Assembly: GCF_038789205.1 (NCBI RefSeq)
Contig: NZ_CP128355.1
Location: 1,860,001 to 1,924,000, forward strand
DNA length: 64,000 nt
From: Staphylococcus hsinchuensis
GTDB lineage: Bacteria > Bacillota > Bacilli > Staphylococcales > Staphylococcaceae
Direction of reading: 5' to 3'
Shown: positions 51,884-61,845 of the stretch, in pieces
Layout: every line of letters begins with the position of its first letter
Numbering within the stretch: position 1 is the first letter of the stretch
Notes under the pieces: model-generated
Seen by the model: only the letters and a program-made list of their open reading frames with translations
Database searches by the model: none
What the model was told of the DNA's origin: nothing
Made by a program: the position numbers and the translations under genes

Positions 51884-52405
51884 TTATTGTTTTTCGTTAA
51901 TTGGACTTAACATGATAAACATTTGACGTCCATCCATTTTAGGTTTTTGTTCAACTGTAGCAATATCTTTCGTTTCATTTGCGAATTGCTCTAATACGCG
52001 TTGACCAATTTCCTTATGCGTAATCGCACGTCCTCTGAAACGGATTGAAACTTTACATTTGTCACCTTTAGTTAAGAACTTACGGCCGTTCTTCAACTTA
52101 GTTTGGAAATCATGTTCTTCAATCGTTGGACTTAAACGGATTTCTTTAACGTTAATCGTTTTTTGTTTCTTTTTCATTTCTTTTTCTTTCTTTTGTTGCT
52201 CAAATTTGTACTTACCGTAATCCATAATTTTAGCAACTGGTGGTTTAGCATTAGGAGCCATAATAACTACATCTAAACCTACGCGTTCTGCCATTTCTAA
52301 CGCTTCATTTTTAGATTTAACTCCAATTTGCTCTCCATCTTGTCCAATAAGTCGTAATTCTTTTGCGCGAATCTTTTCGTTAACTTGAGTTTGATCTTTT
52401 GCTAT
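51884..52405 (-). CDS. infC: Translation initiation factor IF-3, probable AUA start
   Basis: This roughly 173-residue two-domain factor has [37 protein letters not shown] and [13 protein letters not shown]. The frame has no ATG at the right place. GGAGGTG (within 52412-52418) lies 6 nt before an ATA codon at 52403-52405, giving (M)[14 protein letters not shown] three codons earlier is part of the ribosome site itself. IF-3 genes often use AUU or similar rare starts to let IF-3 repress its own translation, so AUA is my preferred start. Leader attenuation is separate. Confidence 0.9.
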   Translation of the reverse strand: MAKDQTQVNEKIRAKELRLIGQDGEQIGVKSKNEALEMAERVGLDVVIMAPNAKPPVAKIMDYGKYKFEQQKKEKEMKKKQKTINVKEIRLSPTIEEHDFQTKLKNGRKFLTKGDKCKVSIRFRGRAITHKEIGQRVLEQFANETKDIATVEQKPKMDGRQMFIMLSPINEKQ

Positions 52406-52424
52406 GGTTGACACCTCCAACTTT

Positions 52425-52584
52425 TTTACGAAATTATCCCAAGCAAAAAGAGAGCGAGTATACAATATACCCGCCCTCTTTTACACATGATAATCGTACT
52501 CATGTACTATAGACCTGCCAACTGCATATGCGTCGCTACAGGTGAGAAGCGGGAGCCTCTACTTGGTTCGTTTCGTATTCAACA
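52425..52584 (-). promoter_or_regulatory. Attenuator leader of infC-rpmI-rplT (L20-type)
   Basis: The leader of about 180 nt contains a terminator (arms about 52448-52462/52466-52480 with G-U pairs, then a U-run) placed before infC. This arrangement matches the Firmicute L20 leader, in which L20 binding promotes early termination. The upstream part (52490-52584) has several complementary segments for an alternative fold. Confidence 0.78.
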
Positions 52585-52590
52585 TTGACC

Positions 52591-52619
52591 ATGATAGCAA
52601 CAATACACAATTAAGTCAA
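52591..52619 (-). promoter_or_regulatory. Promoter of infC-rpmI-rplT
   Basis: TTGACT (52614-52619), a 17-bp spacer and TATCAT (52591-52596) on the minus strand, immediately after the lysP stop at 52627. Confidence 0.8.
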
Positions 52620-52626
52620 GACTATT

Positions 52627-54123
52627 TTATTTATTTTTTTCGAATTCTTCCATTTGGACATCTTGTCTTAAGTCAACTTTATCCAATGGTATCTTTTTCG
52701 TTTTATAACGTAGTTTATGATATAGGAAAAAGACTAAGAACACTGGTATACCCATATATGTGATAATAAATCGATTTAAATCAAAGTGCCCTGTTTTAAT
52801 AAAGTCAACATCTTGTCCGATGATAACAATCACACATAATATCCCAGCAAATATTGGTCCAAATGGGAACAATGTGGCTCTATATTTCAGTTTAGATTTA
52901 TCGTGTTTTTGTTTATCGAATGCTTTTCTGAAACGATAATGACTAATCGCAATACCGACCCAAGCTATAAATCCGGTCATTCCACTTGCTGCAACAATAT
53001 ATTGGTAAGCATCTCCACTTAAATGTTGTAGTACGAATATACCGATAACAAGTAGTCCTGTTACTAACAATGCGATATAAGGTACACCATTTTTATTTGT
53101 TTTTCCAAATGCTGAAAATGCTAGTTTATCTTTACTCATAGAATATAGCATACGCGTTGAAGCGTACATACCTGAGTTACCAGCAGATAATACCGAAGTT
53201 AAAATAACTGCGTTCATAAATGAGGCTGCGAATGCAAGGCCTGCATTTTTAAATACTAAAGTAAACGGTGAAGTTGCCACACTATCTTCTCCGCCCATCA
53301 ACGCAGAACTGTCATAAGGAATTAACATACCGATGACGAAAATAGCTAAAATATAAAACAGTAAAATTCTCCAAAAGACTTGTTTAATTGCTTTTGGTAC
53401 TGCACGTTCTGGGTTTTCAGATTCACCAGCTGTGATACCAATTAATTCAGTTCCTTGGAAAGAGAAGCCTGCAACTAAGAATACACCTAATATTGAAAGT
53501 AAACTACCATTTAATCCATCACCTAAAATCGGACCTTGACCTTTAGTAAATGTATCAAAGCCAACAAACTTACCACCCATGATACCTAATATCGTAAGTA
53601 AGCCGATGATGATAAATATAATCACGGTAACTACTTTAATTAATGCAAACCAATATTCACTTTCGCCGTACACTCTAACTGAAAGTGAGTTTAAACCGAA
53701 GATAATTACTAGGAATAAACAACTCCAAACCCATGCCGGGATAGCTGTCAATGGCGTCCAATATTCTATTACCTGTGCGGCTATCGTGACGTCTGCAGCC
53801 ACCGTAATGACCCAGTTAAACCAGTAATTCCACCCTAATGCAAATCCTAGTGAGGGATCTACAAATCGTGTAGCATAAGTACTAAATGACCCCGAAACTG
53901 GAAGGTAAGTGGCCATTTCTCCTAACGAGGTCATCAGGAAGAACACCATTGCACCAATAATCGCATATGCAAGTAATGCCCCTAATGCACCTGCATCATG
54001 TATAGCGCCACCTGACGTCATAAATAAACCTGTACCAATACATCCACCTATTGCAATCATGGATATGTGGCGATCTTTTAAACCTCTTTGTACTCCATCA
54101 TTTTGACTTTGTTGTTTTGCCAT
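52627..54123 (-). CDS. lysP: Lysine-specific permease LysP
   Basis: This 498-residue APC amino acid permease has about twelve helices, the first with GGCIGTGLFMTSGGAIHDAG, the substrate-binding glycine motif of the family. HISMIAIGG and the loop with NPERAVPKAI are typical. Assignment to lysine rests on the lysine riboswitch in its leader. It is a single-gene unit. Confidence 0.93.
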   Translation of the reverse strand: MAKQQSQNDGVQRGLKDRHISMIAIGGCIGTGLFMTSGGAIHDAGALGALLAYAIIGAMVFFLMTSLGEMATYLPVSGSFSTYATRFVDPSLGFALGWNYWFNWVITVAADVTIAAQVIEYWTPLTAIPAWVWSCLFLVIIFGLNSLSVRVYGESEYWFALIKVVTVIIFIIIGLLTILGIMGGKFVGFDTFTKGQGPILGDGLNGSLLSILGVFLVAGFSFQGTELIGITAGESENPERAVPKAIKQVFWRILLFYILAIFVIGMLIPYDSSALMGGEDSVATSPFTLVFKNAGLAFAASFMNAVILTSVLSAGNSGMYASTRMLYSMSKDKLAFSAFGKTNKNGVPYIALLVTGLLVIGIFVLQHLSGDAYQYIVAASGMTGFIAWVGIAISHYRFRKAFDKQKHDKSKLKYRATLFPFGPIFAGILCVIVIIGQDVDFIKTGHFDLNRFIITYMGIPVFLVFFLYHKLRYKTKKIPLDKVDLRQDVQMEEFEKNK

Positions 54124-54259
54124 AAAAGCTTCCTTTCTTTAAACTTAGAGGCTAACTTTCTATAAGGTTAAATTTCATGAGTTGCTGAACGTAATACATA
54201 CTAATATTTATAAAATTACGTTTTTGCTTCTATCATGTAAATCAATAACCCAGCATTAA

Positions 54260-54480
54260 AAGGGTGCATACCTTTTGATATGCACCCTTAACTCAAACAC
54301 TTATATAGGTAGCACATCACATATGTGACAGTCCAGTTCCTTTCGGTAACTGACCCAACTCTTATTGTATATGGGCAATAAAAGCTTCGGCATTTTTACC
54401 TTTCATCAATCCAACATGTATCCCATATGATTTCTGGATAATTACTCCTTAAAAATGCAACCTCTAACTCAAATTTTTAT
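54260..54480 (-). promoter_or_regulatory. Lysine riboswitch (L box) with terminator, upstream of lysP
   Basis: On the minus strand GAGGTTGCAT, AAGGAGTA, then TGCCGAAGC, TGGGTCAGTTACCGAAAGG and GGACTGTCACATATGTG appear in the order of the lysine aptamer. A terminator with perfect 11-bp arms (54260-54270/54279-54289) and a U-run follows. Lysine binding should stop transcription before lysP. Confidence 0.9.
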
Positions 54481-54497
54481 TAATTTCACTGATTAAC

Positions 54498-54526
54498 AAT
54501 ATACATTAAATAATTTATCTTTTCAA
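54498..54526 (-). promoter_or_regulatory. Promoter of lysP
   Basis: TTGAAA (54521-54526), a 17-bp spacer and TATATT (54498-54503) on the minus strand, beginning right after the thrS stop. Confidence 0.75.
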
Positions 54527-54527
54527 G

Positions 54528-56465
54528 TTATCTTTGTTTTTTCAAACGAATCTCATCAACCAAGTTCCAAATAAACTCATCTCTTTCCATTGTTTCTTGG
54601 TCTTGAGAGCCATACTTTCTAACGTTAACTTCTTTATTTTCAACTTCTTTATCCCCGACTACGATTTGGTATGGGATTTTGTGCATTTGAGCTTCTCTAA
54701 TTTTGTATCCCATTTTCTCATTGCGGTCATCAATTTCAACTCTTACGCCTTGTGATTTAAGTTCATCTTGTAAAGAGCGCGCATAATCATAGTGTAAATC
54801 AACATTTACTGGAATGATTTCGACTTGCTTAGGCGCTAACCATGTAGGGAATGCACCTTTAGTCTCTTCAGTTAAGAAGGCAACAAAACGTTCCATTGTA
54901 GAAACGACACCACGGTGGATCACTACTGGACGATGTTGTTCTCCATCATTACCGATATATGTTAAATCAAATTTTTGCGGTAATAAGAAGTCCAACTGCG
55001 CTGTAGATAATGTCTCTTCTTTACCCATAGCAGTTTGTACTTGCACGTCTAATTTAGGACCGTAGAACGCTGCTTCGCCAATTGCTTCTTCATATTGTAA
55101 ACCTAATTCATCAACCGCTTCTTTCAACATGCTTTCGGCTTTATTCCACATTTCATCGTCATCGAAATATTTCTCTTTATCTTCAGGATCGCGATAACTT
55201 AATCTGAATGAATAATCTTCGAAATTAAAGTCATTATATACATCAATAATTAAGTTTACGACGCGTTTAAATTCTTCTTTAATTTGATCTGGTCTTACAA
55301 AGATGTGTGCGTCATTTAGTGTCATCCCTCTTACACGTTGTAAACCAGAAACGGCACCACTCGCTTCATAACGATGCATTGTACCTAATTCAGCGATACG
55401 TATAGGTAATTCACGATAAGAATGCGGTTTATTAGCATAGACCATCATATGGTGAGGACAGTTCATTGGTCTTAATACCATTTCTTCGTTTTCATCTAAT
55501 TTCATTGTAGGGAACATGTCATCTTGATAGTGATCCCAGTGGCCTGATGTTTTATAAAGATCAGCGTTTGCCATGATTGGTGTATACACATGGTCGTAAC
55601 CCATTTCCACTTCTTTATCAACAATATAGCGTTCAATTTCTCGACGAATTGTCGCCCCGTTTGGTAACCATAATGGTAAACCTGCACCTACGAGTTGGTT
55701 ATTTGTAAATAACTCTAAGTCTTTACCAATTTTACGATGGTCCCGTTCTTTACGCTCTTCTAACATTTGTAAATGTGCTTTTAAATCCTTTTTGTCGAAA
55801 AATGCTGTACCGTATATACGTTGCAACATTTTATTATCGTTATCTCCACGCCAGTAAGCACCTGCAGTAGATAGAAGTTTAAATTCTTTAATCTTCGCAG
55901 TAGTAGGTACATGGACACCTCTACATAAATCTGTAAATTCACCTTGAGAATACAACGTTACATTTTCGCCTTCAGGTATCGCATCGATTAATTCTAATTT
56001 ATATGGGTCATCACTAAAGAATGATTTAGCTTCTTCTCTAGTTACCACTTTTCGTTCAATTGAATAATTTTCATTAACAATTTGTTTCATTGTCTTTTCA
56101 ATTTTTTCGAAATCATCTGAAGAAATATTTTCGTCTGTATCAAAGTCGTAATAGAAACCACCTTCGATAACAGGACCGACACCAAATTTCACATCGCCGT
56201 ATAATCTTTTTAATGCTTGAGCCATAAGATGTGCAGTAGAATGTCGTAATACTTCTAATGCTTCTTCACTACCAGGCGTCACGATTTCAAGTGCCCCATC
56301 TTCTTCAATCGGTCTTGTTAAATCAATCATTTGATCGTCTAATTTACCTGCGACTGCTTTTTTTCTTAAACCTAGACTAATTGAATGTGCAATTTCTTCA
56401 GTTGTTGTACCTTTATCAAACGCCTTTGAATTACCATCAGGAAATGTAATATTAATTTGATCCAT
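54528..56465 (-). CDS. thrS: Threonyl-tRNA synthetase
   Basis: This 645-residue class II synthetase has an N-terminal TGS domain (residues 1-63), a second editing-like domain with [17 protein letters not shown] (about 75-240), a catalytic core with [10 protein letters not shown] and [18 protein letters not shown], and a C-terminal anticodon domain. Full length. Controlled by a T-box leader. Confidence 0.97.
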   Translation of the reverse strand: MDQINITFPDGNSKAFDKGTTTEEIAHSISLGLRKKAVAGKLDDQMIDLTRPIEEDGALEIVTPGSEEALEVLRHSTAHLMAQALKRLYGDVKFGVGPVIEGGFYYDFDTDENISSDDFEKIEKTMKQIVNENYSIERKVVTREEAKSFFSDDPYKLELIDAIPEGENVTLYSQGEFTDLCRGVHVPTTAKIKEFKLLSTAGAYWRGDNDNKMLQRIYGTAFFDKKDLKAHLQMLEERKERDHRKIGKDLELFTNNQLVGAGLPLWLPNGATIRREIERYIVDKEVEMGYDHVYTPIMANADLYKTSGHWDHYQDDMFPTMKLDENEEMVLRPMNCPHHMMVYANKPHSYRELPIRIAELGTMHRYEASGAVSGLQRVRGMTLNDAHIFVRPDQIKEEFKRVVNLIIDVYNDFNFEDYSFRLSYRDPEDKEKYFDDDEMWNKAESMLKEAVDELGLQYEEAIGEAAFYGPKLDVQVQTAMGKEETLSTAQLDFLLPQKFDLTYIGNDGEQHRPVVIHRGVVSTMERFVAFLTEETKGAFPTWLAPKQVEIIPVNVDLHYDYARSLQDELKSQGVRVEIDDRNEKMGYKIREAQMHKIPYQIVVGDKEVENKEVNVRKYGSQDQETMERDEFIWNLVDEIRLKKQR

Positions 56466-56535
56466 GATATATCCTCCCTATTTTTGAAATTTAAATCGAA
56501 GTTGCACGTGATGTACCAATTAATTATGGTTGAAA

Positions 56536-56781
56536 ATGAAAAAGACCCCATCCCAAAAGGGACGAGGTCTTCGCGGTACCACCCTAAATAAAAGCGACTA
56601 ACTATAAGAAAGCCACTCTACTCTACTTAAGATAACGGTCTTGAGCCGGATGTTCATTACAACATCATTGACAAAGTAGTAATGTATAAATGAATTTGCC
56701 AAATTCTCATCTTCTTTGACTCTCTGTAAAGTTCTAGTTTATACATCATGTCTTTGTGTCGTTTCACTTCGATTTAGATTT
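56536..56781 (-). promoter_or_regulatory. T-box leader of thrS
   Basis: The minus strand shows AGGGTGGTACCGCG, the consensus T-box, before a terminator stem within 56543-56571 and a U-run. CAGAGAG and the long Stem I region lie upstream. It should respond to uncharged tRNA-Thr. The start is set by the promoter at 56788-56815. Confidence 0.93.
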
Positions 56782-56787
56782 AATTAT

Positions 56788-56815
56788 ATTATACATCATT
56801 TGTTATAATTTTCAA
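56788..56815 (-). promoter_or_regulatory. Promoter of thrS
   Basis: TTGAAA (56810-56815), a 16-bp spacer and TATAAT (56788-56793) on the minus strand. The -35 box overlaps the last codons of dnaI. Confidence 0.8.
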
Positions 56816-57735
56816 TCGTTCCGGTAATTTTCGCCTTCTAAGAAATATGGTTTTGCTAATGTTTTAATGCGCTCCATAATTCTCGCCGCTTTGGTTTTAT
56901 CAGTACCAGCACGAGAGACCGATAAATGAAACTCTAATTCTTCAAAACTTAAATTTGAACTGAAGAATGTTGGAAGTTCTTGAACCATACGATAATGGAG
57001 AAGCGGTCCTAAAACCTCATCTCTTACCCACGGTGTAATCTCTTCTGCTCCGATATCATCGAGCATTAAGATATTTGATTCTCGAACTTTCTGCAAGTTT
57101 TTTTCAAAACTACCATCTTTAAATCCGCCTTTTAACGTTCGTATAAACTCAGGTGTATATATAATTGTTGAAGGAATCTTTTTAGACTTTAATTGGTTTG
57201 CCATGGCACCTAAAATAAACGATTTACCTGTACCAAAAGGTCCATATAAATATAAACCTTTCACAGAATCGTCTTGATCAACTAACTTTCGACAAATTTC
57301 ATGTGCTTCTTTAGCAATATTAAGTCTGCCTCTACCTTTTAAATAAATATCATCGAGCTTTGCATTTAAAGTATCTCGTTGCATATGATGTGAGGTGATT
57401 AAGCTAGCGTTAAACTTCTCTTCATCATGCTTCACTTTACAAGGGCATTGTAAGTAGCGAATTTTGATTCTGTTTTGATCGACATATAGCTCGGGAACAT
57501 GCCCCTGTACAAAGTTTGGACAATCTTCAAATCGGTGGCCGTCATACACTTTTTGTTGGTCTTTGTATTCTTGCAAAATATTTAAATCTTCATCTATCAT
57601 TGCGTTTGTTATTTCAGCTTGGTGTTCTTGAAGAAATGCTTTGACATCGGGATTATTGACGACGTTCTTTTTAATTTTTTCAATGCGGTTTGTTAAAGCC
57701 TTTGAATCACCCATGATTTGGTTGAAAGATTTCAT
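56812..57735 (-). CDS. dnaI: Primosomal protein DnaI, helicase loader
   Basis: This 307-residue AAA+ ATPase loads the replicative helicase DnaC. The C-terminal ATPase domain has Walker A GPFGTGKS (165-172) and Walker B NILMLDDIGAE. The N-terminal domain has possible zinc ligands C72, C97, C99 and H103. Its start overlaps the dnaB stop by four bases (ATGA). Confidence 0.95.
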   Translation of the reverse strand: MKSFNQIMGDSKALTNRIEKIKKNVVNNPDVKAFLQEHQAEITNAMIDEDLNILQEYKDQQKVYDGHRFEDCPNFVQGHVPELYVDQNRIKIRYLQCPCKVKHDEEKFNASLITSHHMQRDTLNAKLDDIYLKGRGRLNIAKEAHEICRKLVDQDDSVKGLYLYGPFGTGKSFILGAMANQLKSKKIPSTIIYTPEFIRTLKGGFKDGSFEKNLQKVRESNILMLDDIGAEEITPWVRDEVLGPLLHYRMVQELPTFFSSNLSFEELEFHLSVSRAGTDKTKAARIMERIKTLAKPYFLEGENYRND

Positions 57736-59114
57736 TCATCACCCTCCTTCCATGTTTCCTTTAATTCTTTAAGAAATGCTTCTTTATCTCGTTCAAAGTC
57801 TTCATCAACGGTATCTTTATTTTGATATTGTGGGTTATCTCGTTCTTCTAACCATTTTGGTGTCATTTCTCTTGAAGGTAATTGTTGTTGACGATAAGTT
57901 GCTTTTCCTTTTTCATTTGATGATTGATTTGTTTTCAGTTGGTTTACCTTTTTAGCATGTTCATATGCTTGTTTCGCCGTTTTGATGCCTAATTTTTTCC
58001 AGTTAGATGCTACCTCAAAAATATAAGACTTCGGAAGTTTCATATCTTCCTTTAACATGACAAACTGAAGTAATATGTTAATCACACCAAATGGCAACTT
58101 TTCGCGTTCTATTAATTCTTCGACCATCAGTTTCTGTTTAAAAGTTGGTTCAGACTCTGACCATGACACAAGCATATCTATAGGACTCGTCGTTTCTAAC
58201 TGTTCTAACCAATCATCTGCTTTACTCTCTTGAGTTGTGACATCTGTCGATTGTGAAATGGACACTTTGTTGTCATTTTCTTTGACTTGTAACGATGGAT
58301 ATTGTTGTTCATGTTCTATTAAATAGTATGACCTAGCTTGCTTTCTTAATTCTTCAAATGACAACTCTTGTGCACTCGTGATAGATTTTAAAATAATCCG
58401 TTTCATAGCTTCTGGCGTTAACCCATATAAAGTTGCAAGTTGAATAATTAAGGCCTTCGCATCTTGCGTTATAATTTGTTTGCTGACAAAGTGAGATTCC
58501 AACAAGTCATATAATAGTTCAAAGTCAAATTTAATTTCTGACAAATCTACTCCATCATATGTTTCTTCACCTTGAATATGTTGCGTATCTTCATTAACAG
58601 AATGACGCGGTACTTTAAACACATCCGTAAACTTACGAGTAATATTTTGATATTGAGCTAAATTGACGTCATCATGCGTTTCGAAGTATTGCTTTAACTG
58701 TAAATAACGCTGTTTACTCACTTCACTAAATAAATAAACAGATAACATCGGATCATTAAAAAATTGTTTAGCAGACGGAGGTTGAACGAGTTTATAAACA
58801 AAAGATGAAAGTTGTTCATCATGTTTTGCATAAGATTGAACAAGTCCGATAGCTTCCAATAAATCCATACTTTTACGAAAGTCTATTAAATTAATTTTAA
58901 GCTCACTCATTATAATATAATGCGTTAATACATCAGAAGATTGCTGAGCTACGAATTGATTGAGATAATGATAAACACCTATCGCATTTGGGCCAGTTAA
59001 AGGGGTGAACAGACGATTTAATATATCCAAATGATGTTGAGTTAAATCAAAATGTCTTATGACCGTAAAGTTATCATGTGGTCTTAATCCAAAGTCTTCT
59101 GATTGTAAACCCAT
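57732..59114 (-). CDS. dnaB: Replication initiation and membrane-attachment protein DnaB
   Basis: This 460-residue Firmicute DnaB (not the helicase) has two DnaB/DnaD domains: an N-terminal winged-helix part and a C-terminal part with LPFGVINILLQFVM, followed by a charged tail. It works with DnaD and DnaI in initiation and restart. It overlaps nrdR (TAATG) and dnaI (ATGA), forming a tightly coupled operon. Confidence 0.94.
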   Translation of the reverse strand: MGLQSEDFGLRPHDNFTVIRHFDLTQHHLDILNRLFTPLTGPNAIGVYHYLNQFVAQQSSDVLTHYIIMSELKINLIDFRKSMDLLEAIGLVQSYAKHDEQLSSFVYKLVQPPSAKQFFNDPMLSVYLFSEVSKQRYLQLKQYFETHDDVNLAQYQNITRKFTDVFKVPRHSVNEDTQHIQGEETYDGVDLSEIKFDFELLYDLLESHFVSKQIITQDAKALIIQLATLYGLTPEAMKRIILKSITSAQELSFEELRKQARSYYLIEHEQQYPSLQVKENDNKVSISQSTDVTTQESKADDWLEQLETTSPIDMLVSWSESEPTFKQKLMVEELIEREKLPFGVINILLQFVMLKEDMKLPKSYIFEVASNWKKLGIKTAKQAYEHAKKVNQLKTNQSSNEKGKATYRQQQLPSREMTPKWLEERDNPQYQNKDTVDEDFERDKEAFLKELKETWKEGDE

Positions 59115-59584
59115 TAATCATCACTCCGTTTATCCTCTGAAAGAATACCTTGCATGGATTGTAATAACTGATCCACGTCTTTAAATTCTTTATATACAGA
59201 GGCAAATCTAACATAAGAAACTTGATCCACTTCCATCAATAAATCCATCACATAATTCCCTATATCTCTAGATGAAATTTCTGCTTGCCCTGCATCTCTT
59301 AATTGCCATTCAACTTTATCAGTTATTTCTTCTAATTTTTGATAGCGCACGGGTCTTTTTTCACATGAACGCACAAGACCATTTAATATTTTCTCTCTTA
59401 AAAATTGTTCGCGTGTGCCATCTTTTTTCACGACGATCAATGGTCTTTTCTCTATATGTTCAAACGTTGTAAAACGCGTTTCACATGTTTCACATTCTCT
59501 TCTGCGTCGAATCGCATTCACTTCATCCGCATGTCTAGAGTCCACAACACGAGAATGCGTCGAATTACATTTCGGGCACTTCAC
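59114..59584 (-). CDS. nrdR: Transcriptional repressor NrdR
   Basis: This 156-residue regulator of ribonucleotide reductase genes has a zinc ribbon (CPKC...CETC, residues 3-34) and an ATP-cone domain ([11 protein letters not shown]...). The start is GTG at 59582-59584, with GAGGGTGA upstream. It is the first gene of nrdR-dnaB-dnaI, an association that links dNTP supply to replication initiation. Confidence 0.95.
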   Translation of the reverse strand: MKCPKCNSTHSRVVDSRHADEVNAIRRRRECETCETRFTTFEHIEKRPLIVVKKDGTREQFLREKILNGLVRSCEKRPVRYQKLEEITDKVEWQLRDAGQAEISSRDIGNYVMDLLMEVDQVSYVRFASVYKEFKDVDQLLQSMQGILSEDKRSDD

Positions 59585-59804
59585 CGAATTATCACCCTCT
59601 CAATTTGATTAACTTACATTATACTATAAATGTCTATGACACAAAAGAATGACTATTTGTGATTAATATTCAAAAGTTATTCACTCCATAGAGTGAAACT
59701 ATTTAAACTTTAAAGGTTATCATTTTAATATTTTTACCATACATATGGTGAGACATTTGTTATAACATCAGTAAACTTAATGCTAAAAATAATTTAATAT
59801 ATGA
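59585..59804. other. nrdR upstream region, no gene seen
   Basis: It includes a minus-strand TATAAT (near 59621-59626) that is the likely -10 box of nrdR, with TTTTGT 17 bp before it. No NrdR-box pair was obvious by eye. The rest is AT-rich and without open frames of note. Confidence 0.5.
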
Positions 59805-59845
59805 AAAAAGCAATTTCTATATTATTTCAATAGAAATTGCTTTTT
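59805..59845. terminator. Terminator of gapB
   Basis: A perfect 15-bp stem (59805-59819/59831-59845) with A/U runs on both sides, about 55 bp after the gapB stop. Confidence 0.92.
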
Positions 59846-59900
59846 ACCTGTTTGAGTACATTATGTTTCAAATATCTTTATGTTTAAGAAAACATTCATT

Positions 59901-60902
59901 TTATTTAATTAATTCACCAATTTGTTGCGCAACTTCAACTACTCTATTTGAGTAACCCCATTCATTATCGTACCAAGCAATAACTTTAACTTTATTATCT
60001 TCCATCACCATTGTACTTTGTGTATCGATGATAGCTGAGTATGGATTTGTATTGAAGTCCATTGAAACTAATGGTGCATCTTCAGTTGAAATTACGTCAC
60101 CAAGATCGTTATCTTTAAATGCTTGGTTAACTTCTTCAACAGTAACATTTTTATCTAAATCTACAACAAGATCTACTAAAGAAACATTTTTAGTAGGAAC
60201 TCTTAATGCCATACCGTGTAATTTACCTTCTAATTCAGGTAACACTTCTTTGAGCGCTTTAGCTGCACCAGTAGATGTTGGAATAATACTTTCATTACAT
60301 GAACGTGCACGACGTAAATCTTTATGTGGGTTATCAATATTGTTCTGATCATTTGTAATTGCATGAACTGTAGTCATTAATCCATTTTGAATGCCAAATT
60401 GATCATTTAATACTTTAGCAACGGGACCAATACAATTTGTAGTACATGATGCGTTACTGAAGATATCATAAGTTTCAGTATCTAATTGGTCATTATTTAC
60501 GCCTTTAACAACCATTTGAACTTTACCGCCTTTAGAAGGGCCTGTAAGTAATACTTTCTTCGCACCTGCTTTAACATGTGCATCGGCTTTATCACCATGG
60601 TTAAATTTACCTGTTGCTTCGATAACTAAATCAACATTTAGTTCATCCCAAGGTAATTTTTCAGGATCTCTTTCAGAAATTAACTTAATTTGTTGATCTC
60701 CTACTTTAATACCATCTTCAGTTGGTTCAGCAGTTAAATCAAATTTTCCGTGTGTAGTATCAAAGTTAATAAGATGAGCAATTGTTTCTGGAGGATAGCT
60801 CGCGTTGATTGCTACTAAATTTAAATCATCCTTTTTTAAAGCGATGCGTAGCACCATACGTCCGATTCTTCCCATCCCATTAATTGCAATATTTGTCGCC
60901 AT
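59901..60902 (-). CDS. gapB: Glyceraldehyde-3-phosphate dehydrogenase, gluconeogenic GapB
   Basis: This 333-residue GAPDH has catalytic C151 (SNASCTTNC) and the NAD(P) fold INGMGRIGR at its start. After the second strand it has NASYPPETIAHL rather than the acidic residue of NAD-specific enzymes, which fits the NADP-using GapB type. The ATG at 60900-60902 has GAGGAG upstream. A cre-like palindrome overlaps its promoter, consistent with repression during glycolytic growth. Confidence 0.94.
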   Translation of the reverse strand: MATNIAINGMGRIGRMVLRIALKKDDLNLVAINASYPPETIAHLINFDTTHGKFDLTAEPTEDGIKVGDQQIKLISERDPEKLPWDELNVDLVIEATGKFNHGDKADAHVKAGAKKVLLTGPSKGGKVQMVVKGVNNDQLDTETYDIFSNASCTTNCIGPVAKVLNDQFGIQNGLMTTVHAITNDQNNIDNPHKDLRRARSCNESIIPTSTGAAKALKEVLPELEGKLHGMALRVPTKNVSLVDLVVDLDKNVTVEEVNQAFKDNDLGDVISTEDAPLVSMDFNTNPYSAIIDTQSTMVMEDNKVKVIAWYDNEWGYSNRVVEVAQQIGELIK

Positions 60903-60943
60903 TGATAGCACTCCTCGTTTATGTGTTATACTTTACAAAAAAT

Positions 60944-60972
60944 AGTATAGCATAAAATAATACATTTTAGAA
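60944..60972 (-). promoter_or_regulatory. Promoter of gapB
   Basis: An extended -10 (TGC-TATACT, 60944-60949 plus upstream) with a weak -35, TTCTAA, at 60967-60972 on the minus strand. Confidence 0.6.
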
Positions 60973-60982
60973 AGCGTTTTCT
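60969..60982. promoter_or_regulatory. cre-like palindrome at the gapB -35 region
   Basis: The 14-bp near-palindrome with AAAGCG at its centre agrees with the CcpA cre consensus except at two symmetric positions. It overlaps the -35 box of gapB, so binding should repress. The factor could be CcpA or another catabolite regulator. Confidence 0.45.
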
Positions 60983-61141
60983 TATTAAAGTAAAATTTTT
61001 CATTTCACTTTTCTGTCGGGCTTTATATTGATTTTTAAAAAATTATATGCATTGCTATAAGAAGCTTAAAATTACTCCTTATTTTAAATTAGTATGACAT
61101 ATTCAAAGCAATTAATACCGTTTCACCTTTAAAATAAAAAA

Positions 61142-61188
61142 AGCGAGACAACGAAATCTACGACTAAACTATAGATTTCTGTCTCGCT
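61142..61188 (-). terminator. Terminator of polA-mutM-coaE
   Basis: Outer arms 61142-61150/61180-61188 and inner arms 61153-61160/61172-61179 make a 17-bp stem. A U-run follows on the minus strand, about 17 bp past coaE. Confidence 0.88.
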
Positions 61189-61205
61189 CATTAAAATTAT
61201 TAAAG

Positions 61206-61832
61206 TTATACTGATTCATTATCTTCTTCAGAAGATTGTAAATATCCTTGTTCTACTAATAGACGTTCTAAATTTTGTTTTAATTCTAATTTTGAATCTC
61301 TGTTATCGATAACGTGATCAGCCATACGACGCTTTTTATCAATAGACATTTGACTATAGACCCTTGCTTTTGCATCTTCCATTGATAAATCATTGCGTTC
61401 CATTAAACGATCTATTTGAATACTCTCTGAAGTATAAACTAACCATACTTCATCAACAGTATTTTGTAAGTCATTTTCGAATAATAATGGGATATCCATA
61501 ATAACATCTTGACCAGCATCTAAATATTGTTGTTTTTCACGTTCCATGATTTCGCGAACAATTGGATGTACAATTTCATTTAATTCCAATCGTTTTTCTG
61601 GTTGGTTAAATACAATGTCACCTACATATGCACGATTCATATTGCCATCTTCATCAATGGCTTCGTCTCCAAACTTTTCTTTAACTTGATTAAGTCCAGG
61701 GGACCCTTTTTCCACTGCTTGACGCGAAGCTGTATCAGCATCTACTATTTTAAAACCATGAATTTCTAATAATTCGGCTACTGTTGATTTGCCAGTAGCA
61801 ATTCCCCCTGTTAAGCCTATAACTTTTGGCAT
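61206..61832 (-). CDS. coaE: Dephospho-CoA kinase
   Basis: This 208-residue P-loop kinase performs the last step of CoA synthesis. The P-loop [12 protein letters not shown] is at residues 6-17, with [15 protein letters not shown] and MIDNRDS-like segments (DHVIDN). It lies 13 bp downstream of mutM. Confidence 0.96.
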   Translation of the reverse strand: MPKVIGLTGGIATGKSTVAELLEIHGFKIVDADTASRQAVEKGSPGLNQVKEKFGDEAIDEDGNMNRAYVGDIVFNQPEKRLELNEIVHPIVREIMEREKQQYLDAGQDVIMDIPLLFENDLQNTVDEVWLVYTSESIQIDRLMERNDLSMEDAKARVYSQMSIDKKRRMADHVIDNRDSKLELKQNLERLLVEQGYLQSSEEDNESV

Positions 61833-61845
61833 GACTCATCTCTCC

